DNA from: Pelobates cultripes
Lineage: Eukaryota; Chordata; Amphibia; Anura; Pelobatidae
Reading direction: 5' to 3'
Assembly: GCA_933207985.1 (NCBI GenBank)
Contig: OW240921.1
Coordinates: forward strand, 393,841 to 457,840
Length of the DNA: 64,000 nt
A model generated the notes under the pieces. The model did not search any database. It had not been told where the DNA came from and saw only the letters and a program-made list of their open reading frames with translations. Position numbers and translations under genes: made by a program. This document shows, piece after piece, positions 34,497-46,147 of the stretch (the stretch's first letter is position 1; each line of letters starts with the position of its first letter).

Positions 34497-35505
34497 TAAA
34501 GGGACACTATAGTCACCTGAACAACTACAGCTTAATGTACGGTATACAGCTTAATGTGTCATACAGCTTAACGGTATACAGCTTAATGTACGGTATACAG
34601 CTTAATGAACGTCATACAGCTTAATGTACGGTATACAGCTTATTGTACAGCTTATTGTACGATATACAGCTTAATGTACAGTATACAGCATAATGTACGG
34701 TATACAGCTTAATGTACGATATACAGCTTATTGTACGATATACAGCTTAATGTACGGTATACAGCTTATTGTACGGTATACAGCTTAATGTACGCTATAC
34801 AGCTTATTGTACGATATACAGCTTAATGTACAGTATACAGCATAATGTACGGTATACAGCTTAATGTACGATATACAGCTTATTGTACGATATACAGCTT
34901 AATGTACGGTATACAGCTTATTGTACGGTATACAGCTTAATGTACGCTATACAGCTTATTGTACGATATACAGCTTAATGTACAGTATACAGCATAATGT
35001 ACGGTATACAGCTTAATGTATAGTATACAGCTTAATGTACGGTATACAACTTAATGTATAGTATACAGCATAATGTACGGTATGCAGCTTAATGTACAGT
35101 ATACAGCTTAATGTACGGTATACAGCTTAATGTACAGTATACAGCATAATGTATGGTATAAAGCTTAATGTACAGTATACAGCATAATGTACGATATACA
35201 GCTTAATGTACAGTATACAGCATAATGTACGGTATACAGCTTAATGTATAGTATACAGCTTAATGTATAGAATACAGCTTAATGTACAGTATACAGCTTA
35301 ATGTACGGTATAAAGCTTATTGTATAGTATACAGCATAATGTACGGTATGCAGCTTAATGTACGGTATACAGCTTAATGTACGTTATGTAGCTTAATGTA
35401 TAGTATATAGCTTAATGTATAGTATACAACTTAATGTACGGTATACAATTTAATGTACGGTATGCACCATAATGTATAGTATAAATCTTAATGTACAGTG
35501 TGACG
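34497..35505. repeat. 19-bp satellite growing out of a MITE fragment
   Basis: About 50 copies of a 19-bp unit (TACAGCTTAATGTACGGTA). The left edge, AAAGGGACACTATAGTCACC followed by TGAACAACTACAGCTTAATGTA, matches the start of a dispersed frog repeat also seen at 22320-22360. The array therefore appears to have grown from that repeat. Between 34640 and 35000 units group into a 152-bp (8 x 19) higher-order repeat. It lies between two MAG exons. Confidence 0.93.
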
Positions 35506-35508
35506 GAC

Positions 35509-35732
35509 CCTCCGCCGATGGATGCTCCTAGTGCTCACCAAGGACCATCAGCACCGCACCAGACACCATAAGCATTCCAGACCCCACGAACCGCCGCAGC
35601 TTGGTTGGGGTCTCGCCATCTTCTGGACCTACGACCCTGGACCTACGACAAGGCTCCATGTTCCAGTGGGTAACCCTCTCCTCCAAGAGAGTTTAGCAGG
35701 ATCAGCTGTAGAGCTCTTACAAGGGCCAAAAC
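35509..35732 (-). mobile_element. LTR fragment (family A/C-like), minus orientation
   Basis: Starts TGTGACGGACC on the plus strand. It contains ACCGCCGCAGCTTGGTTGGG and GACAAGGCTCCATGTTCCAG, the 3' (U5-side) part of the LTR, then stops at about 35732. It ends only about 25 bases before the MAG exon donor site. Confidence 0.75.
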
Positions 35733-35757
35733 ATGATTCAAACAAACATTTACTTAC

Positions 35758-35854
35758 TTCTCTCTGGTTTTAATCATGTAGCCACCAACGGCAACAAGAA
35801 TAACAAAAACAACAACAGCCCCGACAGGTCCGATCTTGGCCCAAACCAGTTTGC
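35758..35854 (-). CDS. MAG: Myelin-associated glycoprotein, transmembrane exon
   Basis: The minus strand has acceptor CTCTACAG, 97 coding bases and a consensus donor GTAAGTAA. Entered two bases into a codon it reads KLVWAKIGPVGAVVVFVILV, then AVGGYMIKTRE. The WAKIGPVGAVV core is the same as the mammalian MAG transmembrane entry I recall, and about 20 hydrophobic residues form one membrane span followed by a basic stop-transfer. The exon ends mid-codon and joins the exon at 34309-34402 in phase. The preceding Ig-domain exons were not found in the window, implying an upstream intron of more than 28 kb or exons I missed. Confidence 0.92.
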
Positions 35855-36464
35855 CTGTAGAGACAAGAAATGATTATTACAATTAGACAAACAGCTTGAA
35901 CTATCTGTGAGACACACACGATTCCTCACTAAAGACAAAGTATGTGCTATTAAAGGACTGAAACCACAGGGTGTGTAGTTAGGTACTAATATATTCAGGA
36001 TATAAAATATAGCAAAATGATAAAAGAAAATGTCATTAAACAGAAATAAAGTTACATTTATCAAATGCAAATAGTATTTATGGTCATTAGATATTCGAAT
36101 CTCTGCCTTCCTTTCATATAGAAGAATGAAGGGTCCCATACAAAGATAGACTGTAATGGCTCTGAGTGGGAGTGCACACTAACACATAAGGGCTCTGAAA
36201 ATGCTTGGAGCATCCCATATGTATATACCTAGGTCAGAAGAACTTATTGTTATAGATTGACACATTTCATTTTCTTAGCAGTAGGATCTTACTCTGCTCA
36301 TTGCGTGCAATTCTGCCACTGACATCTATGGCAACATATTGATTGTAGGGTTAACTTTTACTCTGAGTCCAGCCCATAGACATAGATTTCATTTTAGATT
36401 CACACATTTAGTTAAAGATTCTTCCAAAAGCAGAATGACCCACAGGGGTATTCACTATAATAAG
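35855..36464. other. MAG intron, unique sequence
   Basis: No supported gene, array or transposon end recognised. Confidence 0.35.
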
Positions 36465-36535
36465 ATAAGAACCGTTCGGCCCATCTAGTCTGCCCAATTT
36501 TCTAAATACGTTCATTAGTTCCTGACCTTATCTTA
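36465..36535 (-). mobile_element. Short CR1 3'-end fragment
   Basis: AAGAACCGTTCGGCCCATCT and GTCTGCCCAATTTTCTAAATA match the 3' ends of the CR1 copies at 47669 and 60848. It is about 70 bp and carries no ORF. Confidence 0.75.
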
Positions 36536-37070
36536 ATGCAAATCCAAAGTGAATGCCAAGTGCAAGATAAAAATAGCTATCGCCCAGGTCGGTTACCTTG
36601 GCCTTAATTCAAAGTGAGTTTGAAGTGAATTTTAACTTTTTCACTGTAGTGAATAATCCTGTTAGTTTTGTATTCTGAGATCTCTCTCCCTAATCAGGAG
36701 CAGCAATATAAATTAATATGCACATTTTAAAAAGATATGATACATACCATAATCACTGAAGCTTATTGAAGTAGTTATGTTTCCAAATTACCATCACCGC
36801 AGTATTTATTTTGAATTATTTGTCACACTGACCTACAAGCCCTGTCAGTCAGAGAGCTGCATATTAGACTTCCTGAGTCTCGTATCGACTCATAGCAATG
36901 GTCATGGGATGTCAGGGCTGACATGAGAATAAAGTTTCAGTTCCTGCTTATCCCGGGGTGTGATGATTGGTGCTGCAGTTACTTACCTCCAAACATTTTA
37001 AATATCAAAGAGGGACACTTTAATTTTATGGGTATGTCTAGGGGTGGGGCTGTTCTAAGACATTTAGATC
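36536..37070. other. Intronic/intergenic sequence with old repeat traces
   Basis: Includes AAACATTTTAAATATCAAAG and GTATGTCTAGGGGTGGGGC near 36990-37050, which look like part of a dispersed DNA-transposon repeat. No gene. Confidence 0.35.
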
Positions 37071-37109
37071 GAAACATAGAATGTGACGGCAGATTAATAT
37101 ATTACCTGT

Positions 37110-37560
37110 CTAAGGTTGGCACTTAATGGAATTAGAATATACGCACTATGTTTAAGGTAATGATAATGAACACTTGAAAAATCAATATGCACTTGTTACT
37201 TTTGGTGTTATTATACATCACAAGTTTATTAATTCCTTACGAATTTAAGATATTAATCATCAGAGTTTGGCTTTTAATAGAAGTACACTATATGCACTTT
37301 GTTTAAGGCAACGATAGAGTAACGAAGGTATTTATAAATTTAAATTTTTTTTTTATTTTTTTTTGCTAAGATAAAAGCACTGATAAGTAATTACACTTTA
37401 AAAACCACCATTTACCTGCTATGGCTGAGGTTCTATATACTATAAACTCACTAATCTGTTGATAAGTCAAATACAGATAGTTTGGCACTTAATAGAAATA
37501 TACTAAATACACGAGGTATATGGTAAAAATAGACTAATGAAGGTATTTATAAAAGTATTG
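37110..37560 (+). repeat. 5' UTR monomers of the L1-like LINE
   Basis: Three diverged copies of a block like TTTGGCACTTAATAGAA, TATACTA, then AATGAAGGTATTTATAAA start near 37115, 37264 and 37478. Tandem 5' monomers are known promoters in several L1 families; promoter function here is inference. Confidence 0.6.
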
Positions 37561-37904
37561 AGGTTTTTTTATCTCTCTTTTCTCTCTCTCTCTCCCTCTA
37601 TTCTCTTTACAAGGAAGATCCTTAATATGAAAGAGGGAGGTTAAAAATTAATTTTTTTCTTTTTTTTTCTTTGCGGTAGGTTATCAACTCTGGCATGGAT
37701 TGGGGTTCCCACTCTCGTGTAGTTTTGCTACTCTATTTTCATTGCCCCTATATGGTGGCTAATGATTACTATAGTATTAGGTCTTTACCTAATAGTTGGA
37801 TGAATGACAATGTTGGACTTATTCATAGCCCAACATTAGGTTATACATGTTGTCTTGGATTTTTTTTTTTCAGGAAGTCAAGATTACTGTTTTGAGGTAT
37901 CCTT

Positions 37905-40301
37905 ATGTTGAAGTTTTTATCCTTGAATGTACAGGGGCTAAATACAAATAAGAAAAGGTATAGACTGTATGATTCTTTAATAGAACAAAATATACAGGTT
38001 GCTTTTCTACAAGAAACGCATTGGCTTAAAGATACCAAACAAACATGGGGTGGAGATAAGTTTGTAATAGCGATTCATGCTTCATTAATTAAAAATAAAA
38101 AAAGGGGTGTGGCAATTATATTCAAAAAAGATATTAAGGTAGACATCCTACATACAGAACTAGATCCAGAAGCAAGGTTTATTATTTTGGTATGTAAGAT
38201 TAAGGATAAAATCTTAACACTGGTCAATGTTTACTTACCTAATGTTGATCCAATGACTAAGTTCTCTCTGATAATGGACAAAGTTGATAAAATTAACAAG
38301 GGATATTTGATTATCGCGGGTGATTTTAACTGTGTTAATGACCCATTTTTGGACAGAACTACGATATCCTCCTCGATTAATAACACGGGACCTACTAAGC
38401 AAGCTAAAAAATTAAATAACATATGTAGCCAATATAACTTGTATGATATTTGGAGATTATTTCACCCTCTTAAAAAAGATTATTCCCATTTATCCGGTGT
38501 TTATGGTACTTATTCTCGGATTGACTTTTGTTTAACAAATGCTAATACTATTCCGCTCTTTAATCATATCGATCTTAAGGAAAATACATGGTCAGATCAT
38601 AGTTTTGTCTTATTTGACCTAGGCAATTCTCCTCCTTTCTCTCGTAATACCTGGAGATTGAATGATGCAATTCTAAAGGATTCTAAGCACAGGAAAGATT
38701 TGACCAAATTATTAGAATATTTTTGGGCAGAAAATAATCCACAAGACACTTCTCCGTTAATAAATTGGTGTTCTCATAAATCCGTAATAAGCGGCTATAT
38801 AATCAAAATAGACCATTTCCTCAAGAAAAATAAAGGTACAAAATTGCCTGATTTATATATTGAATTTTATTCATACTCTAAAATGAATAAAATACAATCT
38901 TCTCCTGAGCTGAGAACTCATCTAAAAGAGCTACAAATTCAAATTAATCTAAAAGAAGAGGAAAAAATCAAGTTAAATATAAATAAACTAAAATTAAATC
39001 ATTATATTTCGGGCAATAGAGCGAGTAAAAGCCTAACCAGGAGGCTTCATAATCAATATGCCAAAAATAGAGTAGAAAAATTGGTAGTAGATCAAACTGT
39101 ATACTCCTCTCCATCGGAGATCGGACAAAAGTTTAATCAGTTTTATCAAGATTTGTACAATTTAAGATTGTCCCCAGAATTAAAGGATATTAAGAGTTTT
39201 CTACTGAGTTCCCAAATACCGAGAATCTCTTCCCAGGATCTGACCAATTTGAATAAAAAAATCTCCCCAGAAGAAGTGCAATTTCAAATTGATAAATTAG
39301 CCACAAATAAAACTCCCGTTTTATTTAGGAAGTCATATCTCCTAAAACCCCTTACTGAAATGTTTAATCAAGCAGCAGAAAACGAGGTCATACCAAAGGA
39401 ACTATTACATTCAAATATTGTCCCTATTTTAAAACCGGGCAAAGATAGTACGGATCCAAGAAATTACAGACCGATCGCATTAATTAATGTTGATATGAAA
39501 ATATATTCAGCTATCATTGCCGAAAGGTTGAAAACTGTCATTACTAAACTTATTCGTCCAGATCAAATAGGGTTCATCCCAGGAAGATGGGCATCAAATA
39601 ACACCCGAAAGCTCATAGACATTATTGATTTAGTTAAAGTTCATAATGAGCCCCTCCTGGCCCTGTCTTTGGACGCAGAAAAAGCGTTCGACAGGGTCGG
39701 GTGGGGCTATTTAAGAGAACTTCTTAAGGCATATGGTTTTAGGGGTTGGATATATACTGCAATCATGGTATTATACTCTGCTCCCTCGGCCAGAACGGCA
39801 GGTCCCAATATTACTTCGTCCTGGTTTGACCTTAAAAATGGAACAAGACAGGGATGTCCTTTGTCACCGCTTCTCTATATTTTATCTCTTGAACCTCTTG
39901 CTGTTAATATTAGAAACAACCATTTAATAAAGGGGGTTGTTACGAAATCACAAGATATTAAAATTGCATTATATGCCGATGATGCTTTGGTCACCCTTAC
40001 ATCTCCAGAAGACTCACTGGTAGCATTAATGGAAGAAATTGCTAACTTCTCTAAAATCTCTAACTTTAAGCTAAATGTCTCAAAGTCCACAGCTCTAACT
40101 ATCAATCTATCTTCGACTCAGGTTGATAGGCTATCGAAAAAATACCAATTTATTTGGACTGACTCAGAAATAAATTACTTGGGTTTAAGTTTCCCTGCTA
40201 ACGCCTCCCATTTAATGGAGAGGAACGTTATGCAGTTAATGAAAAACATGAATCAAAATTTTAAAAAAATGGAAAAACTTAGAAACATTGTGGACAGGTA
40301 G
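37905..40301 (+). pseudogene. L1-like ORF2, endonuclease and reverse transcriptase part
   Basis: The 798-codon ORF starts MLKFLSLNVQGLNTNKKRYR. The apurinic-type endonuclease shows N in LNVQGL, E in LQETHW, GDFNCVNDP, YSRIDF and the WSDHSFV histidine motif. The reverse transcriptase has NYRPIALINVD, QIGFIPGR, LSLDAEKAFDRV, GTRQGCPLSPLL and the catalytic LYADDALV. A short internal deletion appears near 39316, where a PGPDG-type motif is expected after TNKTP. The frame ends at 40301 by a frameshift and continues in the next ORF. Nuclease and polymerase motifs look intact, but the protein is broken. Confidence 0.93.
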
Positions 40302-40623
40302 GATTAATATTATAAATTCTTATATTTTACCAAAATGGTCCTACTTGTTTTCAATGGTTCCCCTTAAAATTCCAAAGGCGTGGCTATTTATGATACAATC
40401 TGCCATTAATACATTTATCTGGAAAAATAAAAAGCCTAGAATAAGCCAAAAACATATTTCTAAAAAATTGTCCCATGGAGGGCTAAATTTTCCAAGTATT
40501 ACTAATCTTTTCTATGCCAATATCATGCGACATATTTATATTTTACAAGTACCATCCTTCTTTTCTGAACCTTGGTATATTCTGGAGTCCGAAGCTCTAC
40601 AGGTATCTAGTCTTTATTCTTAT
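40288..40623 (+). pseudogene. L1-like ORF2 continuation up to the Ngaro insertion
   Basis: Reads WTGRINIINSYILPKWSYLF, KIPKAWLFMIQSAINTFIWK and KKLSHGGLNFPSI. This is the region just after the RT core in L1 ORF2 (thumb and linker). It overlaps the upstream frame, showing a small frameshift near 40290, and is cut at 40623 after TATTCTTAT by the Ngaro element. Confidence 0.88.
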
Positions 40624-40747
40624 TTGTGTTCGGGGCATTCTCATATGATATGGAATACTCTGGCGGAGAGTAATACAATAAAAGGAAAAAGTCGGTTGAG
40701 GTGTGCCGAAAACCGACGTATGCTGTAGGCCGGTAAATAAAGTGGGC
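40624..40747 (-). repeat. Split direct repeat B2 (124 bp)
   Basis: Starts TTGTGTTCGGGGCATTCTCA and ends AATAAAGTGGGC. I see no difference from B1 by eye. It forms the 3' terminus of the Ngaro-like element. Confidence 0.93.
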
Positions 40748-40789
40748 CCACATAGAGGAAAGTATAGCTAATGGGAGTGGAGGGTGGGC

Positions 40790-40887
40790 CTGTTCGTCTG
40801 GACCAACGAAGGTAAGTGAGGGAAGGGGGGAGTCCCTTTTAAGTAGGTCTATTGCCCCTCCCACAAATTCAGGTTCTGCCTTCCAAC
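40790..40887 (-). repeat. Split direct repeat A2 (98 bp)
   Basis: CTGTTCGTCTGGACCAACGA to CTGCCTTCCAAC. It matches A1 with two differences near 40874 (GGTTC against GGCCC). Confidence 0.93.
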
Positions 40888-41011
40888 TTGTGTTCGGGGC
40901 ATTCTCATATGATATGGAATACTCTGGCGGAGAGTAATACAATAAAAGGAAAAAGTCGGTTGAGGTGTGCCGAAAACCGACGTATGCTGTAGGCCGGTAA
41001 ATAAAGTGGGC
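40888..41011 (-). repeat. Split direct repeat B1 (124 bp)
   Basis: Directly abuts A2. The A2/B1 junction should correspond to the recombination junction of the circular intermediate in this class of element. Confidence 0.92.
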
Positions 41012-41078
41012 AAAAAGAGAAAGCAAGATAAACATTTATTCGGTAAACATAAATACAAAGAAAAATACAAATACATTA

Positions 41079-41976
41079 TTAAGTAGACATATTAATGAAA
41101 GCCCTCCTAAGCTCTTGGACTGGGTGCGGAATGTAGGTAGCGTAAGCTGAGGACTTCCATCGACCCAGTGTTTTAATGACATGCACGGGAACATTTTGGC
41201 TAGAGGCTGTGGAGGCCGCTCCAATTCTGAAGGAGTGCCCCGAGTAGCTACTAGGGTTCAGACCAAGCCTGGTGATAAGCATTCGAACATAAAGCATGAA
41301 TTTCGACGTGGTGAGAATGGTATCGTGCAGCATTAGTAGAGGCCTTGTGGGCTGTGTTTGTTTCGTGGTTAAAAAAACGTCTAGTGCTTTTACTGGGCAC
41401 CAATTGTTACCCGTGGGGTAGTAGTTAATGTGAACTGGTTCCCCCATTTGACTTGTCTTAGTCTTAGGCAGAGACAGGACGTAGTAGTCTGTGTGTTTCG
41501 TGAGATGTGACGTGAGGAGGCACCCTTGGATATGCAACTGGCCACTAACGGTGAATTCTCGGTCTAAGAAACCCGTAAAAGGCCAGATACATGGCGGCTT
41601 TAATAACCGCGTTTGTATTGGGTTCAAAAGGTGCTTGGTCGAGTAGATTGGACAGGGATTTGAACATTCCTATGTCAATAGCCAATCTTTTGGGCGTAGC
41701 TGGACCATCTGCCTTTGCTATACCCTTCAGTAGCGTGCGGATGGGGTATGAGGTTAAGAACCCTTTGTGGTTAGGGAATGAGTAGTACATGTGGTGTTGT
41801 ATCCCCGTGAGATAAAGCTTAATGGTGTTATGTGTGAATTTTAACTTAAGGTGGCAAAAGGATGCAAAAGCCATTAGTGATGATACTTCGAACCAGTTGG
41901 TTAGGTGATGGTCAGTCATGAATCGTTTATACAGGTGAAAAGCTCTGTTATATGAGTGTTGAGTGCTAGTGGACAA
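41079..41976 (-). pseudogene. Tyrosine recombinase (integrase) of the Ngaro-like element
   Basis: The minus-strand N-terminal half (41976-41545) reads TSTQHSYNRAFHLYKRFMTD and ends at YLAFYGFLRPR, carrying the first catalytic Arg. The frame then shifts, almost at that residue, into 41627-41079 with SYSGHSFRIGAAS (the HxxR box), LGRWKSSAYATYI (Trp and the nucleophilic Tyr) and a C-terminal VQELRRAF. All four catalytic positions are visible, but the frameshift separates them. In the family the enzyme inserts a circular cDNA without target duplication. Confidence 0.9.
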
Positions 41977-42017
41977 AGCTAATTTTGTGAGAGTGAGGCT
42001 GTGATGAAGTAGTTCAT

Positions 42018-43540
42018 CTATTCCATGACAAGGTCTTGGAAGGTTGGCGCTGGGGTTGCCATACGAGCTGCCAAGGGTAGGGACCGTCTGAAAGCCTGAA
42101 ATTGAAAGCGAGATAGCTGGTCAGCTGCCGTATTGTATATGCCGGGAACATGGGAGCATACAATGTGGAAGTGATGGGTGGCTGCCAGCCAAGTCAGTTT
42201 CCTAATGAAATTCATAATTATCAAGGAGGAAGAGCGGCCTTTGTTGATAATGTGGCATATTGCCATGTTATCAGAGAAACAGCGTACTGACTGACCTTCC
42301 CACAACCTACACCAAGTGACAGCTGCGGCAACTATTGGGTATACCTCAAAAAGGGCAGAGTTAGTGTGAAACCCCTTGATGCCCTGTGTTTCTGTTGGCC
42401 ACGTCCCACAGAGCCAATTTGTGCCAAAAATGGCCGCATATCCCGCGGATGATGCTGCATCTGTCCAAATGACAGGTGACTGAGAATCCAGCTGTGGAAG
42501 GAACATGCTCCTCCCATTCCAGTCAGAGAGGAATCTGTACCACATCTGAAGGTTGGCAGTCGCAGGGCCGTTCAAAGATATGCGGGCATAGTCGTTGGTG
42601 AAGGTGGGGAACAGAGCGAGGAGCCTGGAAATGAAAGCCCTGCCCTGGGGGATTATACGCATGGCGAAATTTAGTGAACCCAACAGAGATTGTAGTTCTT
42701 TACGGTTGCATGAGCACCTGTGCATGTAGTGGTTAATGTCGTGTAGAATGTTATCAATCTTAGTTCTAGGGAGGCTGGCCATCATAGTTGCTGAATCGAG
42801 CAGAATACCTAGGAAGTTGATGACTGTGTCTGGACCTTCTGTCTTGGTGGGTGATACGGGGACGCCGAGTGCGGTGAATAGTTTGACAGCTTTGTGTAGG
42901 CTACACGTGGGGTTGGTGTTGGCTTCGATAAACAGAAAATCATCCAGATAGTGTATCACATTTTGGCACCTACTGGTATTAAGGAGGAGCCAACACAAAG
43001 CCTCAGCGAACGTGTCAAAGATCCTTGGACTACTCTTGGCTCCAAAAGTGAGTTTTGTAAAAAAGTAGTAGGCTTCTTGCCACTTAACTCCGTGTAGGTG
43101 CCATAACGAGGGGTGTATAGGTAACAGTTTAAAAGCATTGACTATATCTCGTCTTGCTGAACCAGGCCCCCACCCCCGCTGACCTGATAGCTGCAATAGC
43201 GTGGTCAATAGTGGAGTACTGTAAGGAAAATTCTTCCGAAGGAATCAATGAGTTTAGGCTGGGGATAGCTGAAGAGTGGGGAGCGGATAGGTCAATGATG
43301 AGCCTTTGTTATCTGAATTTTTACTTGCGACCAGCCCGATAGGGTTAGTTCTCCAGCTGGAAAAGGGGGGATTACCAAAAGGACCGATGACAAATCCCTG
43401 GTCCACTTCCAGTTGTAGCAAGTTAGTGACTGCGGTAGGGTTATTAGAGGCTGACTGCAAATTGTGACATTCTAACACTCCTGTTGGCATGTAAATGAGC
43501 CCCGTGTGAAACCCGTGGGTGAGACCTGTGCATAAAAATT
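42018..43540 (-). pseudogene. Reverse transcriptase and RNase H of the Ngaro-like element
   Basis: The RT start (VNVPVLEHMLSTHPSKHLVE, GFVIGPFGNPPFSSW) lies in one frame, breaks near 43258, then passes through IDLSAPHSSAIPSLN to another shift near 43160. From 43150 it is open: DIVNAFKLLPIHPS, YYFFTKLTFGAKSSPRIFD, the catalytic VIHYLDDFLFIE, and an RNase H with IWTDAASSAGYA, FEVYPIVAA, CFSDNMAICHI and AADQLSRF. Motifs match DIRS/Ngaro RT-RH. At least two frameshifts make it inactive as it stands. Confidence 0.9.
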
Positions 43541-44788
43541 CCACCAGGTGTTTAGAGGGGTGAGTGGACAGCATGTGTTCAAGTACAGGAACGTTCACTG
43601 GAGACAAATAAGGTTTCTGGAACATTTTATTTGTGCACATGGATCTCGCATGTGCCCGAAAACAGTGTGAGCATACATGTAATAAGCGGCAAGCGCTGTA
43701 ACCACAGGAGCCTTCATTGAAGTTATTGCAAATTTGTGACTTGCCTAGGTACACAACCGGATGACCCAATTTGTCTCTGGTCTGTTTCTCAGTTTTAAGG
43801 GGGTGCTGTAGGGACGTGCTGGGAGCGTTGTCCGGGCAGAGGGGGCACAAATAAGCTGTGTGAGCGGGTGACGTACATATGGCACAAGCTGGTGTCCTGA
43901 GCCCCGCAAAGTGTCTGAGGAACAATTCATTGTCCAGTTGGCTCCAATCCATCTGGATGCCATACTGGGACAATGTGGCTGACACTTTAGATGAAAAAGA
44001 CTTGTGATAGTCATAAAAGTGTAACCACCATATTTGTTACCCAGGTCCACCAGTTTATGCATATATAAGTCCAGTTCCTCTCTCCTGTGTGGATGAACTG
44101 AGCACAGGATGTCCCTATAGATACCAAAAGACAGGACAAAATCGGGAATGGTCAATTTCTTACTGAGTCTGGGGTCTCTGGCTTTTAAAACAACAGAGAT
44201 GTCCCCGTAGTCGTAAGAGCGGTTTTCCACTACATCCTGGGAGGCAATGAGCAAAGAGACCAAGTTTACGTCCTTGCCCTCCAGGATGTCTTTTTTAAGA
44301 TTGGCTGGAACCATGTGGGCAGGGTTAATAACATGTGCCGCTGTCTTATTAGGTATAGGATTACCCGCTGTTGCTGTGGATATGACCGGGGCTGTTCCAG
44401 CGAGAGGCACAGGTGGCTCTATGGCGGAGCTGCGTGCCTCCAGCCTTTCCAGTCTGTCGTTGACCTTTCCCATAGAAGAGATTAGGGAGGCAACCATAGC
44501 ATGGAGAGTCGGGTCTTGGGAGTTACTAGTGCCTTCCCCCCCGTCTGCAATAAGGGTGTTTGTTTTAAGCAGTTTAAACAGTTCTGCTTTCCTGGCCGTG
44601 GCCGGGAAAGGGATACTGCGTTTGCGTAATTCCGCCGTGATGCGAGGGATAGTCCACGATCTGATGGACGAGGGACTTCCTATGTCGTCCTTACGTGTTG
44701 GGGTAAGTGACATAGCCGGGGTGCTAGGGACTGACATGTCGTCGCCATCGTCTGGGAGCAGGGACATACTGAAATTAATAACAGGCAT
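43541..44788 (-). pseudogene. Gag-like protein of the Ngaro-like element
   Basis: Minus-strand Met at 44788 (MPVINFSMSLLPDDGDDMS). It has a SAP-like segment (ITAELRKRSIPFPATARKAE), a linker, a DIRS-gag-like region (VVLKARDPRLSKKLTIPDFV, FGIYRDILCSVHPHR) and, after a frameshift near 43985, Cys/His clusters (CAICTSPAHTAYLCPLC and CGYSACRLLHVCSHCFRAHA). The last resemble the zinc-binding tail of DIRS-group gag proteins. The protein presumably packages element RNA. Confidence 0.85.
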
Positions 44789-46147
44789 AGTTGGAGGCTC
44801 GTTGGAATAGCCGGTAGCTAGTTAGTGCCAGATGGCGAAAAACTTAACTCTAGGTTTTGTGGCAGGTGAGGCCCTACTAGTGCCAAGTGGCTAGAGAGGC
44901 TCTATCTATGAGTTGGCACGAGGGGTATGGTGGCCTGCCCAGTGAAACGGGATGTTTGCCTCTCCAAGGGTAAGTACGGAGGAAGAAAAAGGGGGGGGGG
45001 TTGGTAGTGACAGGTGTCGCCCTCTCTGTATAATTGCGAGGCGGCTAACTATGATTTGGCCCGAGGGGCGTAAAGTACCTCGAAGTGGAGGATGGGAGTT
45101 GGCCTCGCGGACCTCTATGATTAAGGGGCAGGGAATTAACTAACGTGGCGTTGTAGAAAAAGAAGCGTGTAACCGACATACCTGCAGAAAATTGAGCACT
45201 GGTTCTGTAAGAGAATTCAGGTGTCTCTTGCGTAGGGGGGGGTTAGCTTAGGTGAACCGTCCGAGGTATGCGGATTCCTGGGGGTATGAGAATTTAAGAT
45301 AATGAACCCTTATGTGGAACATATATAATTGGCATAGTAAGAGTTCTGGGGGGGGGGGGTTGCCGCGCATTACCATCCCCCCCCCAATGTATATGATGTT
45401 AGTTAAGATTTAACGTTACCAATACTTGCAGAACATTCTTAACATATGTTAACCAGCAATAAGTAAACATATATGCATGTATCACATTTTAACAAGCAAG
45501 TCATACATTATATATATATATAAAAAAATATGTGAGGTTAATTCAACCAGCATCTTATTTAGCAGTATAAGTGTAAAACACAGATGTTATGTATAACAGT
45601 ACTTAAAAATAATTGCTATTAATTAGACATATAAATAAACATTGTAACATAATGACCAAAGGGTATATGCATAATGAATGGTGGAGGCTGGCTGAACTAA
45701 GGGTCAACCAGCAGCAAAGAATGACCCCCTTTAAGCCAGGTGCATCCCCCCCCCTCCTTCCCAAGTGTGTAGTCGGTGGGAAACAGGGTCCCCTAACGTT
45801 ATAGGGGTCTGGTTGTGGCCTGTGAGAGCCATACCACTTCCCCCTACCACCCCAACCCGTCCCCCTCCCCCCCTCCCCTCCCCTTCGAAAGAGATTCCTC
45901 CCTGGTGGCCGAAAAAACAGAGACTCCTAGGTAGTAATGGAGTCTCTGTTCTGTGTGTGTGGGAGCTCCTCTTACCGCCCGGACCAGTGGTAGGCGAGGA
46001 GGGTAGCCGAGACCTCCGTTCGGGAGCCGGTGGAGCCGGTGGAGCCGCCGGAAGTTGGCGCGTGACGTCAGAAGAGGGCGCCGCGTCTCACCGGAAATGA
46101 CGATTTCGACCCGGAAGTCGGGAGTGACGGAGGCCTGCGAGACAAGG
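44789..46147 (-). promoter_or_regulatory. 5' leader of the Ngaro-like element
   Basis: About 1.36 kb between repeat A1 and the gag start, with no credible ORF. It contains G and C homopolymer runs (45340-45385), an AT-rich patch and a GC-rich, possibly CpG-rich, segment at 45960-46140. A promoter here is expected by position, not shown. Confidence 0.45.

Noticed and set aside
34497..35505. CRISPR or regulatory array
   Set aside because: A plain 19-bp satellite with no spacers, derived from a transposon fragment.
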